A DNA stretch of 64,000 bases from Ptiloglossa arizonensis. Taxonomy: Eukaryota; Arthropoda; Insecta; Hymenoptera; Colletidae. A program made the position numbers and the translations under genes. The stretch is taken from contig NC_135055.1 in NCBI RefSeq assembly GCF_051014685.1, positions 19,208,001 through 19,272,000 on the forward strand. The letters run 5' to 3'. The notes under the pieces were generated by a model. It ran no database searches, was not told the origin of the DNA, and saw only the letters and a program-made list of their open reading frames with translations. Every line of letters begins with the position of its first letter. Position 1 is the stretch's first letter. Positions 34,703 to 46,064 of this stretch are shown in pieces.

Positions 34703-37700
34703 TCAATTGACAAGAACATCAATTTCGTGGTAGCTCTGAGGCAGCTCCGGCGGATCTGAAACAAAATCGACATCCATTATTAGACAATGACAATAAAACC
34801 GCGAATGGAAAATCAAGAAAAGATTTTCCTGAGAACAGTCACGGGGCCGGGAGGGAAGGGGGGGGGCACTCCCTTATTTGTGACGTGACTTTAAATATTA
34901 AATATGAAATACAAATCACGAATGGTGTTTCATTATTCGCAACACTAATTTATTAAATATGAAATCAAAATATTCTTAGTGAAAATCGCGAATGGTGTTT
35001 CATTGTCCGCAACACTGATTTATTACATTCAAAATCAAAATATTCTCAGTAAAAATCGCGGATGGTGTTTCATTGTCCACAACACTAATTTCAATTGCAA
35101 TTAATTCGCAACATCAATTCGAACCGCAAATTACCAGGGCATCATTGGGCGAGGGGCACGAGTGATACACGTGTACACATAGGTACATGCCAGTGTACCG
35201 TGCCAGTCAGCATACATACGAACTACATACTAACTACATAACTACTGACGAGTACAGTGACAAAATAGTAATAGTAATGACTTTCCATCCTCGGATGGAT
35301 ATATCCGAAGATGGAAAGCCATTCGTTGCAGTCCACTCTTGAGACAATTTGTCTAGGACCTCTTCGGCTTACAGCCTCTTCTTTCTTCGAGCGGCATTGC
35401 CCGATCTGAAACCCTACGTTTCGCGAAAACCACGCGCAACACGCGTGCGACCGTGCAAACGATTCTGAAAACCGTTGGTCGTGCAATGCACGCGTGAAAA
35501 GGAATTTCGAGCGTAACGTTCGTTTCGAGGCCCTAATCGACGCGACCGCGTCCGCGAACAATTAAAACGGAGAAATCCGGAGAATAGAAAGCAACGCCAG
35601 ATGCAAACGACATTCTTCGTTTGCACTGGCTTCGCCATCAATCCTTCGAATTGTCCTACAGGTGCAGGTACGTCACGCGAAAACGCGCCTACCCGAATTG
35701 AGAATGTGACGGACCTACCCTGGCCCTACCTAACCGTTCTTAGCACACATACCAGAAGGAAAGTTACCTAACCTACCTAGCCCTATATTTAAAAAATGGC
35801 AAAACACATTCTCTCAAACACAACCACTCCACGGTTCTCATTCATATCGCCCGGGTGCGATGAGCCTAACCTAGGGAGGCGTCCCCGGGACGCCTCCGAC
35901 ACCCGAGCTTATCAAACACATGCACACTCTAAGGGTACGTACCAAGTTCCTGAAATTGTCTGACAATGGCTGGCGACCATTGCGTATATGTACTCGCAAT
36001 GAGCATACGAATTTATTGCGTAGCTCTTTAAGGAGAAAAACGCGTTGATAAAATAATTATATATTGCATACGGTCGTTCTAGAAGCCATTGACTTTATAG
36101 GATATATACCATTGTTATTTTACATAAAAGAAATATGTATGTATGCAGCCATGTGAAAAATTGTCACGTGAATGTAATAGCCAAAGTTAACTTAATATAG
36201 ATACTGTCATTGAGAATATGACGTTACAGGGTGTTGTTTAAACCATAGTCTCTTTGATATATTTTTGCAAACCGACGCAATTCCACAGCCTAACCACACA
36301 CACACATGTGGAAATTACGTCGTGCACGATACGCCAGCGCATTGTCAGACACTAATATATATTATTATTGTTAATCTTACGGACTAAAAAGTCATCGTGC
36401 CCATTGCCTTCGCTCGAGCAAGTAGCACCTGGGCACTTGAACGAGTTTGGGCAACGAACACGGAAAGATTAAGCTGAAAATCCTGAACTAGAAAGAGTGA
36501 TTAGTAAATATTCTTTCTAACGAGCTACTATCTCTTTGTTCTTTCTCATTTCGTATTACCATTCAAATAACTCGATTGCTTATTCTTTGAAAAATTATCA
36601 GAAAAAATATAATATATGCGTCAGCATTGAGAAATTGTATTATTAAAGAAAATTACTTTAATAAAAGTTACATTTATCAAAAGAAAAGACTCTAAGATAA
36701 ATTATTTATTGATATTTATTAAATTATTGATTAAAATATGTAACTAATTAAATGTTCAATCACCCTAGGGTGATTCCGTCGTCAAAGTGAATTTATTATT
36801 ATTTGGAAACAGTGCGTTAAGCTTGTCACTTTGACTTCGGAATCTGCCCGTCGCGAAATGTCTTCTTGTGCACAAAATATTGCATCATACTTAACGCGAA
36901 AGGACAAAATTCAATACCGAAAACGTATAATACTTTAAATATCAAATTATTTTCAACGTAAAAATAGTTAAACGTGTACATAATGGTCAAACATTCAATA
37001 AAATATATTGACATACGAATTTATACATCTACTGTATTACATGTGTATTGCTATACACGTATTAATTTTGCAAGTATTTAACAAATATTCTCAACGGTAA
37101 ATATTGGTATGAACAATCATTTATCGTATTAAAAAACGCGATGCACAAGAAGACCCTATTATCTAACTAAGAAATGAAACAAGAAGTGTTATTGTTCTTG
37201 GGTATACGGTAAATATACCCAAGGTCACTGTACTCGTCAAAAAAACCAAGTATACAACCAGTCACCCGTGTCGTTTCGGACCTTTCGTCCTACGACATGT
37301 TTGAGGACTAGAGGAATAAATAAACATGCGACTCACCGACCGTAGAGCTGCGATCGAGTGGTATTTACTTAGCGACGAATTTGCGATGTTACTGTTGCCC
37401 AACGAAGCTCATCAGCGAAGTCATCAAACGAAGTCATCGAGGAAGTCGTCGAAGAAATCGTCGAAGATGTCATAGAAGAAATTCAGCTGGGCTCATATAT
37501 GCAGTTATGAGAATTCTGTAAAGAAACAGAGAAGATTACAATTTTTTTTCCAATTCTGGAGATATTAGTTTCAATGTAAATTTGTTTCGGAGTGTATGCA
37601 GAATACAGTACGAATATACTTACATTAATCGCTTGTGAATCAACGCCCAATACTCCTCTTCAGTGATGCACTGACTCTAATACCGGTGACGAGTGATATT

Positions 37701-40553
37701 TATTTCGGTAAGACAAATTTTTTTAAATATCACAGTTTTCCAAGAGATAACAAATTAAATGAACGCGACCGAATATCGTAATCGGCGAACAAGTGATTCT
37801 ACTCTCGCGAATCAAAAAGCAAAGAGAGCCGCGATGCTCTGGAACGAAATTCTAATACGTAATAAACACTGACTCTATTTCGCGTGTCCCTAAGATTCAA
37901 ACGAAACTCTACACGATGCCGCTGAGCATCGAAAAACTTTAAAAAAACAAGCTAGACGTATCAAACACTGTCTCAACGACCGCGTTGCGCTCGGTCATTA
38001 TATTCTCTGGAAAGGGAAAGAGACAGATAAACAACATTCGAAGTAAGCGGTGACCTCCAGCCTGTTGCCATCCTATTTTTGTTCCGTCTCGAATGTTCGT
38101 CGCTAGAATACCGCTTTTTCCAAGAACCCATAATATACGTTGTTAGATAGATACATACGTCTTGTAGAACGTACAAGGCGACAATCGTAAAAATAAAATA
38201 TTCACAAGAAATGGGATGAATGCGCAAGGCATTCAATTATTTTATTAATGTCTGACGACGCCATTTTGAGACGTGGCATAATCGAAGACAAAACCGTTAA
38301 AAAACGAAATCGATAGAAAGTTCGATGAAATCATTTCTTGTTTAATCTTAACACCGCACAATTATTATATTACGTATCGTATTCCCGACAAACGACAAAA
38401 TTATGTAAACATGTGTATATGTAGTTATAATAAATTGGATTTTACCGATCCTGCATTTGAAATTCGTTTGAATTGAACGGCATGCGTCATGGCGTCCATT
38501 TCGCGCCGAAGGCACGCGTCCTCTCCTTTCAAATGGAAATCGGCAACTGTAACAAAAATGAGAGACATATTTAAAACAAGTGTATAAAGGAAATATATTT
38601 CTATTGCAATCGGGGAACAATTAAAGCCGGAATTCATTAAAAAAAAAGGGGCATCGACACGATTGGCGTCGGTTGGAGATCGAAGAAAAAGCGCAAATGT
38701 GATTCAATTTTTCTCGCGATACTGATTGAATTTATAATCAAAAGTATGATAATATTGAACAAAGGTGCCGATAGAGTAAATTAGAAGCAATTTGGAACAA
38801 TTAGATAACAATACGCACCTTGTTAATGTCGAAACTGGTCCAAAGAGATCCAGACGGGTCCAGACAAGTCTTGACAGGTTGATTTACAAGGAACGAATGA
38901 CGACTCGGCGCATGGTGTCCCGCGCAATTAGACATTGAAGTGGGGGGAGGTAATGATAATGGCGGACGGTTCCCTTCGCGCCAAAACGTCCACATATATC
39001 CATACATATGCGAGAGTAGTTGAATGTATAAATCCACATATTTAACTCATACTATAAACATTATTATGTCATTTGTCTCGATGTAATTAACATTCATATT
39101 TTTACATGTATAAAATTACAAAGAATGGATTTATTGAATTAAAAAGCGCGATGTACATGAAAACCCTCAATCTAAACTTAAAAATATAACACTCAAAGTT
39201 ACTAATCACGGGTATGATAAATATCGGCGGCCATTATAATTGTCAAAGACAACTAATATACAACCGGTCACCGTTAATTACAAATTAATTATTTGATTAA
39301 GAAACGTCTTAAAAACTTTCATCGTTAGAATTGTAACTATTTTCATGTTTAACGAATCGTAAGTACATCGCGATTTTCATACAAATTACGAAACTCAATG
39401 CAAAAATCGAAGTTCGTTAGTTATTCATGTTTGCATTTAACACGTTAATATATCATTGCGCAGATTCAACGTGTATTCAAACTCGCATTTAAAACATGTA
39501 TACAAATGCAATTGCGATGACTTCGTAATGATAGATTTATGAAACATTAATTACATTATGTACATTATTGTACGCAGATGTAAATACTACTGACTAATAT
39601 TAAGTTACAAATGAAATACAATAATACACGGATCATTCCAATATTTCACTAACATTGCACAACACCACTTTAAGGTTAAAATTTCGTTTTAAATTGTTAC
39701 ATTAACGTCAAAACAGTTTGAATTAATCTTTATTCGCTATATCTTTGTACTAACAGACTATGACATCGAAAGATAACGACAAACAACAATAGAATCAAAG
39801 TAATCAAAATATAATGTACGGGTACATATCACCTGTTACTCTCGCTAGTTCGAAGATGTTATCAATAGTTCGAGAATTCCGTTCAAACTGATCGTGAAAT
39901 GTCATGGAGTCGATAGAGCGACACTAGCGCTATAATTTCAATTGATGATCGGTAACAAAGAAAATTATAAACTTAAAACACATTTATTGAAATAAATGCA
40001 ATCGTGTTATAATTAAGTAATAACCGAATTCGAACCATTGTGTATAAAATTGTAATTTAATCTAGAGATACAAATCGATATGTATCGATTGGCACTCAAT
40101 AAAGAATGAAAAGAAGCGCGAAACCGACCAAATTTATTTTGCGATGTCGATTAAAATTATATTCAAAAGTAAATCGATATTAAAGTACGAATAGAAAGTG
40201 AACAAGATTAGTAATAATGTTTAGAAGCGATTAAATGTTAACGGATAAAGTACACGCACCTCGATATCCGTAGATCTCGCGAATAATTCGGTATGTGTTC
40301 TTCCTTCAATTTCCGTGAAACAAACGACGACCTCTCGACGTAAGTCGTCGAGTTTCCAATTGATCTACGGGTGGGGAAAGGGCCAACCACCTGCTGTAGT
40401 TCATATTTCCACAAGAGAGGTTAAACGTCATTGGCCACGTATCGCCTTTTGCTGATTTGAAGTCTGGCTGGACGACACAAGGGCAAAGAGAGGTCGGACC
40501 GCCCATCCCCACCTGAGCCGTACGTTCTGAATCTTAGCCACGCACTCTGCCAT
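34703..40553 (-). CDS. Unidentified spliced gene, 99-residue reading frame over four exons
   Basis: Exons, 5' to 3': 40513-40553 (ATG, MAECVAKIQN), 40260-40364, 38446-38546 and 34703-34755 (ends DPPELPQSYHEIDVLVN then TGA). Each inner border has GT or AG in the right place (CTCAG-GTGGGG, CCCGTAG, ATCGAG-GTGCGT, TTGTTACAG, GGATCG-GTAAAA, TTTGTTTCAG), and the phases (2, 2, 1) close without a stop: 41+105+101+53 = 300 bases. The first donor is weak. If GTACGG is used instead, exon two reads NWKLDDLRREVVVCFTEIEG but exon three then stops at once. Exons two and three are open in more than one frame, which weakens the case. I recognise no domain, signal or membrane segment. An alternative is a long non-coding RNA. 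Its start is 1.3 kb from that of the divergent DDX28 gene. Confidence 0.35.
35875..35897. other. Perfect 11-bp inverted repeat, GC-rich hairpin
   Basis: GGAGGCGTCCC and GGGACGCCTCC are separated by one C. Outside them CGGGTG (about 35852) and CACCCG (about 35900) can pair as an outer stem. It stands out as a GC island in AT-rich DNA. It is followed by no T-run, so it is not a simple terminator. Confidence 0.8.
35943..36025 (-). other. Candidate alternative exon
   Basis: On the minus strand TTTTTCTCCTTAAAG precedes 83 bases that are open in two frames and end CTTG-GTACGT. It does not keep the frame when inserted between the exons at 38446 and 34755, so it would belong to another isoform or a non-coding transcript. 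Confidence 0.3.
36381..36473 (-). other. Candidate alternative exon
   Basis: GGATTTTCAG precedes 93 bases (minus strand) beginning CTTAATCTTTCC, ending in AGTCC-GTAAGA. All three frames close before the donor, although one is open for 29 codons (NLSVFVAQTRSSAQVLL). It could be a terminal coding exon or a non-coding exon. Confidence 0.3.
36758..36775. other. 18-bp perfect palindrome AATCACCCTAGGGTGATT
   Basis: A self-complementary word of 18 bases in AT-rich DNA. It could be a dimeric protein site or the fused ends of a deleted inverted-repeat element. There is no further evidence. Confidence 0.8.
37118..37267 (+). repeat. Dispersed repeat, copy 1 of 2
   Basis: Shares with 39125-39275 the ordered words TTATCGTATT/TTATTGAATT, AAAAAACGCGATGCAC/AAAAAGCGCGATGTAC, AAGACCCT/AAAACCCT, GGGTAT, and TATACAACCAGTCACC/TATACAACCGGTCACC. 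The copies are the same length to within a few bases and in the same orientation, so they come from one ancestral insertion family or a segmental duplication. Confidence 0.65.
37337..37515 (-). other. Candidate non-coding exon with strong splice sites
   Basis: The acceptor CTGTTTCTTTACAG and the donor CGGTCG-GTGAGT flank 179 bases with stop codons in all three frames. It includes a 12-bp tandem repeat (37430-37483, plus-strand words GAAGTCATCGAG, GAAGTCGTCGAA, GAAATCGTCGAA). Confidence 0.35.
38819..39037 (-). other. Candidate alternative first exon
   Basis: A minus-strand open frame with ATG at about 38936 (MSNCAGHHAPSRHSFL) runs to a good donor AACAAG-GTGCGT at 38819. Joined to the next downstream exon at 38546 it stops after five codons. 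The GC content is higher than its surroundings, which fits a promoter-proximal exon. Confidence 0.3.
39125..39275 (+). repeat. Dispersed repeat, copy 2 of 2
   Basis: The partner of 37118-37267, about 2.0 kb downstream in the same orientation. Neither copy has clear terminal inverted repeats. Confidence 0.65.
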
Positions 40554-41858
40554 AGTAGTAGGAATAGATATTAATTGCGTCTCTATCTCAATATGTACAT
40601 AAATATAAAGTTTGGAAACTATAAATTACTGAGGTTTCGTTTATGCCTATATTTAATGTATAAAACGTCTGTTTTATCTCATAAGAGTTATTTAATATGA
40701 AAAAGAATATTATGTAATATTAACAATTTTTCTGTAAGTGGAACAATAAAGATGATTTTAAAATATATCCTTGCTTGCGTCGCGCACTTCCTTTTCAATC
40801 AGGCCCACTAAAGGGAAATAGGATCGACCTAGTAGGACCAACTCCACAGTTCGCGAATCGCTTTCTCAATTTTGCCTCATTTTATTCTTGCTCGGTAGAA
40901 GTAAATGAGAAATGTTCTTTAATCATTCGTCCCTTAAAATATAAAGTACGTATTACAAAATATAAGTCTAAGAGTAAATGAAACTTGGAAAATTTCATTA
41001 GACTCTTAGGATGATTGTATGTGTGAAAATATTTTTAATGGTTCGTTGCTAAAATGTTTCAAATTTCATCTGTGCAAATGAAACTACAAATAAAATGTAA
41101 GAAGTTTCATGAGACTAAAGTTTTATGGAACTACAAATGGTATATAGAGATAATATTTCTACGTTCTCTACCTTTACCGACTGCAGTAGTTCGGATCAAT
41201 GTATTTCCTAAAATCACCGTTCTGAACGAGATCACTCCAAACCGCTAGTGTTGTACAAAATTAGTTTTTTAAATCATGTGATACCAGCTCCCACAAAATG
41301 AAACATTTACTCTAAATCTTCTTTGTGTCTTAACATTGTGAAATCCCATTTCCCATGATATCGAAAAATATTGCCGGTAAAGTCGATTTTATATTTCATT
41401 TATTTAAAAAAAAAACATGTAGCAATTTATTTCCGACGTTTATTCGATTGAACAGTTCAATTTTTAGTTGTTCATTGCAATAAATTAAATTCCGTAACTC
41501 AAATTCTAATGTTCATTCAAAGAGTAACGGATGATAATTTATTTATCATTTTAATGCATATAACCTACACAATGAATTGCATGAATCGTAAAATGAGAAT
41601 GGAAAAGAGACATTTCAAAAACACTTTATCGTATAAATGAAATTCTAGGGAAACAGGTTGAACTCGCTTAACCTAGTATCAAATGTTGGAAAAACGACCA
41701 AGACGGTACATCTTAGGGTAACTAGTGCTGCCACAATACTGCTGTGGCCTTTTAGCCCTATTACCTGTTAGTGTTAAAATGGCGGTTTCAGTAGCATAAT
41801 TGTTGTTATGCAAATTGGAAAACGCTTCGTTATTGAAAGCTTGGATGTCACGAGTAAA

Positions 41859-43924
41859 ATGTTATTCCGATTTTATAGATTATATTACAACAGCATTGAA
41901 TCCTCGTTTATAAACCCGTCAAGGCATTATGTAAATATATTCACTCTTTTTTTTATTTCATCTGGTACGTCGTAAACTAAGCTCACATAAATTTTAACCT
42001 AGGCAAAAGTTGTGACTAAGCACCGACGAAAAGAATCAAAAATAAATGAAAATGAAGCAAAGAGTACAAAAGAAATGATACCAATAATAAAATGCAAAAG
42101 AAAATCTTACAATTTTTACCAGAATCAAAGTTACAGAAAAAACAGTCCTATATTGCTTGCCAGCAAAGGATGGAGTAACAAAAAATCTAGAGGCGATTAT
42201 TTCTTCATATATCCGCCTGATACGGTACTTTTCATTTGTAATTGTTACTCGTTCTGGAATTTCTCTAATAATCGTGACTTTTCTTCTAGGAGACTAAGGA
42301 TGAAGCAGACAAAGCAGACGAACAATTTGGTTATGATACATTTCATGATTTTAATTTGGACTCTTCTCTGTGCGAGCACTTGCAAAATTTGAATGTAATA
42401 GAGCCTTTAGAAGTTCAGAAATTAGGAATTCCAAAAATTCTGAGAGGCTATAATACAGTATTAGCAGCTGAAACAGGTTGTGGCAAAACATTAACTTATC
42501 TTTTGCCTTTAGTACATCAAATTTTAAAATGGAAAAATATTAAACAAAGGGAACAGAACTGTCCACTAGGCTTAATTGTGACTCCCACTAGAGAATTGGC
42601 TGTACAAATTGCGGTTTGTAATAATAATTAAATTTGATCTATTTATATATCGTTGTTGTTTGAATAATATTCAAACAACACAATGTTCTTTCTTCAGTTA
42701 GAGTTAATAAAATTATCTAAGCATCTCGGTATCCAAACAAAAATGATCACTGGTGGACAAACAAAGGAAAAAATGCTGAATCCTTCAGTTGAACATGTGG
42801 ATGTCATCGTTGCTAGTTTTGGAGTCATTAGCAAATTAAATACAGTTGGTATTTATGACTTCACCTTTGTGAGATTTGTAGTTTTAGATGAAGCAGATGC
42901 CTTATTTCATGAAAAGTTTGAAGAAAAGCTCAAAGTTTTCATGAGAAGATTATCCGTAAGTTAAATACCATTTTTTTAAATAATGGTTCATTAAAAAGTA
43001 TTCTAGCTTTTGACTTAATCTATGTAGTTTGGGTATTATCAAGAAAACGACAAGGATGGATTTCCTAAAACGGCTCAACTCATTTTAGCTTCTGCTACAG
43101 TCCCCACACATACAAAACAAATATTAAATAGCATCATAAGTGTATGACAATTCATTCATTAAACGATATACAATTTCTATCCATAGGAGAATAATACTCC
43201 ATTGCTTTGTAGGTAGATTCATTGGAATATATAAAAACTGAGAAATTGCACAAAATATTGGTCGAGCAAAAGTTTGTAAGAGTGGGTCCAAGCGATAAAC
43301 CAACAGAACTTTTGAAATATGTAAAATCCAAAGCATCAAAAAATGAGCATGTAATTGTATTTTGTAACACAAGGAAGACGTCCTATTGGCTCTATATGTT
43401 TTTAAACGAATGTGGTGTCAAAACTACAAATTTAAATGGTGCAATGCCAGAATCTGTACGACGAGGAAAGTACGGAGAATTTTTAAATGGTAAAACTAGT
43501 GTACTATCATCGACAGATGCAGGCTCTAGAGGTTTAGATACAGTGATGGTCAATCATGTTTTAAATTATGATTTTCCACTGGACACGTTTACATACATTC
43601 ACAGGTATGTGATTTAAATAATTAGAGGTAGAGACTCTACTTGAAATAAAAATTTGATATGTTTTATACAGATGTGGTAGAACCTTCAGAATAGGTACCA
43701 CTGGTAAATGTAGAGTGACGAATTTCGTTACCACACCAACAGAAATCTCCCTTGTTCAAAGAATTGAATACGCAGCTAGGAAACTGAAACCTTTGCCCAT
43801 TATTAATTACAAAAACACATACGAGGAGGACGAGGAGGAGGAAGAGGAAATAGAAGACTCTGAATATGAATATAACGAACAAATAATAGAAGACATGGAC
43901 AGTGTAAATAATATTCCATACTAA
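41859..43924 (+). CDS. Mitochondrial DEAD-box RNA helicase, DDX28 type
   Basis: An ATP-dependent RNA helicase. The vertebrate relative DDX28 acts in assembly of the large mitochondrial ribosomal subunit. Seven exons: 41859-41930, 42003-42224, 42290-42613, 42698-42955, 43028-43141, 43213-43604, 43672-43924 (TAA), 544 residues with consistent phases. The first exon (MLFRFYRLYYNS) is an Arg/Tyr-rich, acid-poor presequence, as expected for mitochondrial import. Motifs in order: Q motif PLEVQKLGIP, Walker A AETGCGKT, Ia PTRELAVQ, GG in TGGQ, II DEAD, III SAT, IV VIVFCNTRK, V GSRGLD, VI HRCGRTFRIG. Where most DEAD proteins have TPGR (motif Ib) this one has ASFG. The stretch after motif VI (EISLVQRIEYAARKLKPLP) is what points to DDX28 within the superfamily. 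The C terminus is strongly acidic. Confidence is high for the helicase and good for the subfamily. Confidence 0.9.
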
Positions 43925-43950
43925 TATGTAAATTTTTGTTACGCAATGGA

Positions 43951-43956
43951 AATAAA
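43951..43956 (+). terminator. Poly(A) signal AATAAA of the DDX28-type gene
   Basis: It lies 27 bases after the TAA stop in GGAAATAAAAATG, so the 3' untranslated region would be very short. No other canonical signal lies nearby. Confidence 0.55.
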
Positions 43957-43989
43957 AATGTTCAAATAACCATGAGAATTTATCGTTTC

Positions 43990-46064
43990 TGTAATCTTCA
44001 CTTTCACTTTCTTTCTATTCACTTTATCCGTTTAACTTGTACGAAGTTACTCGGATGAAAGAAGTCTTTCATGAAGCCTTAGCAATGACCCTCGATATAG
44101 GATCAAAGAATCGACCCTATGTCGTTGCCCTTAAGTCTAATTTGATTGCAGAATCAGTTGCTCCAAGTTTATATTTCCTGTTTCATTAATTGATTGCATA
44201 CGTCTGACAAATGATCGTACAAGGGACATAATTTCGATTGAGCATTCTTGGTTCTTTTAATTTTATAAAGATATTTTCATCATTCCGATCGAACGAAAAT
44301 AGTAACAGAGATTCGTTTTTTTATGCCCGAATGAGCTTTCACAGCGACGAGTCGCCTTATCGTTCGAATTTCAGAATTCGAAACTGTCGGAGGAAGGAAA
44401 CCGCGACCCACACGTGCGTGTCCATCCATCCGCCGATCCAATGTTTTCACATGTTCGGCGGCACTCCCACACTGACCACCTACGTATGCCAAATAGAACT
44501 ACTATGAGCCAGACTGTGCGTCTAGACCAGTTTATTAGCCGCGTTGTGTTTTAGTGAAATTAAATGTGATTACGCACGCAGACATTCGTGTCTCCCTGTA
44601 AAGGGTGTGTCAACAATTGTGTCGTCGCACAATGCTCCGGAGGATAATACCGTGTGTGTACGAAAGTATAGATGAAAAATCTTTTCTATAGCGAGCCAAA
44701 ACGAATAAAACGAGGATCTGAAAGGAATTTTCGCACGACGCGAAAATATAAAACTCCACGTTGGAACCAAATACGTTGTTCGAGTCATGGCGAGGAGGTG
44801 ATACAATGCGCGTTAAAAGATTATCTCGCGGTCGTTCGTTACATTGTGTACGAAGAAACGAGTAATAAAAAGTGCATTATGTAATATTGAATTTTTTTTC
44901 CGGAAGACATTACGAAAAATTGTACGGAAACGCGATGATGAGTAGCAAAGACAATGAAAATAGACTAATTAGCGTGGGTAGTTGCGTGACAAGTAGGACA
45001 GGGGCATTTCGGACGTATGTAGATACGCAAGCAATGCGGGAACCCATGCCTCGGGAGAACAAAGATCTTATCTGGGCCAACTCTGACTCGTGCCACACGC
45101 GTAGTTTCTGGAGAATGCGCACCCTCGTTTAGACGCTGGACGATAGCTACCTTTGAAATACGACTTTGATTCTATTATCTCGAAAGGAAAACGTGACTGG
45201 ACACCGTTTCGCTGCCGATGGTGTTTCTTTTATAATAAAATAACACGGTACTCTAATTCGACCTTAATTCCTGTTAAAGATCAGATGCACGTGACCTGTT
45301 TACCAAAGAAACATTAATTTATCGAATTACGGTCAAAAGGAATCAGATCAGAACGTGCATCGTAAGAGGGTTAAATTGTGTCAAGTCCGAGTTCCAATGG
45401 GTCTTCGAACTATACGATTAACTATTAACATCAATCGTCGAAAGATATATTCGCGCATCGAAGATGGTTGTGCGGTGATATTTCGAGAAAAAAAGAACGC
45501 GCCAAAATTGTACAATACGTGCAATTTGTACGATTTCGATTCGCGGAGAAACGCGATAGAAAAACAACGTACTTACATAATGTGCGCCACGCGATCGATT
45601 CGACAAGCTCCATGGATCTTGTTCGTCGCGTCTGTAGACAGCTATACGAAAGCACTTTGTGGACCAAGAATACCATTGTCTCGGTCGAGAATAGCAAGGA
45701 CTTTCTCTTGTTACGAGAATGAAAATTATTCGAGCGTCTAATGCATACACACATATCCGTGGTGCGAAGCTGCTTCCTCTTTAACGCATTGTCGTGCAAC
45801 AATCGATTATTAAACAACGTATCGATTCGTAATCTCGGACCGTGCGATCGAAATTATGAGAAAGCGGCATTTCGTGGCGCGCTAACCTATTAATACTTGA
45901 GCGTGCCCGAGTCACGGATATAGTGTAAACAAAACAATTTCTCGTATTCTTTTCGACCGCCGGCAACGTATCCTCGTGGCGAGCGAGGTTGTAGTATCGA
46001 AGGCACGCGCAACGAAGCGCGATGGAGGGGGGATCTCGGTGACCGGCCTACTAGAAGCGAACTC
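43990..46064. other. Spacer, no supported gene; return to CpG-rich composition
   Basis: From about 44.2 kb the sequence changes from AT-rich to CpG-rich. Open frames here are short, overlap on both strands and have Arg/Ser/Thr-heavy translations. I found no splice-flanked exon. Confidence 0.5.

Noticed and set aside
36826..37014. 62-codon minus-strand frame with hydrophobic residues, resembling a receptor fragment
   Set aside because: AT-rich DNA readily gives Phe/Ile/Tyr-rich frames, and there are no matching splice sites or motifs.
40775..41250. Short plus-strand frames between the unidentified gene and the helicase
   Set aside because: They start at non-ATG codons, are AT-driven and have no splice context.
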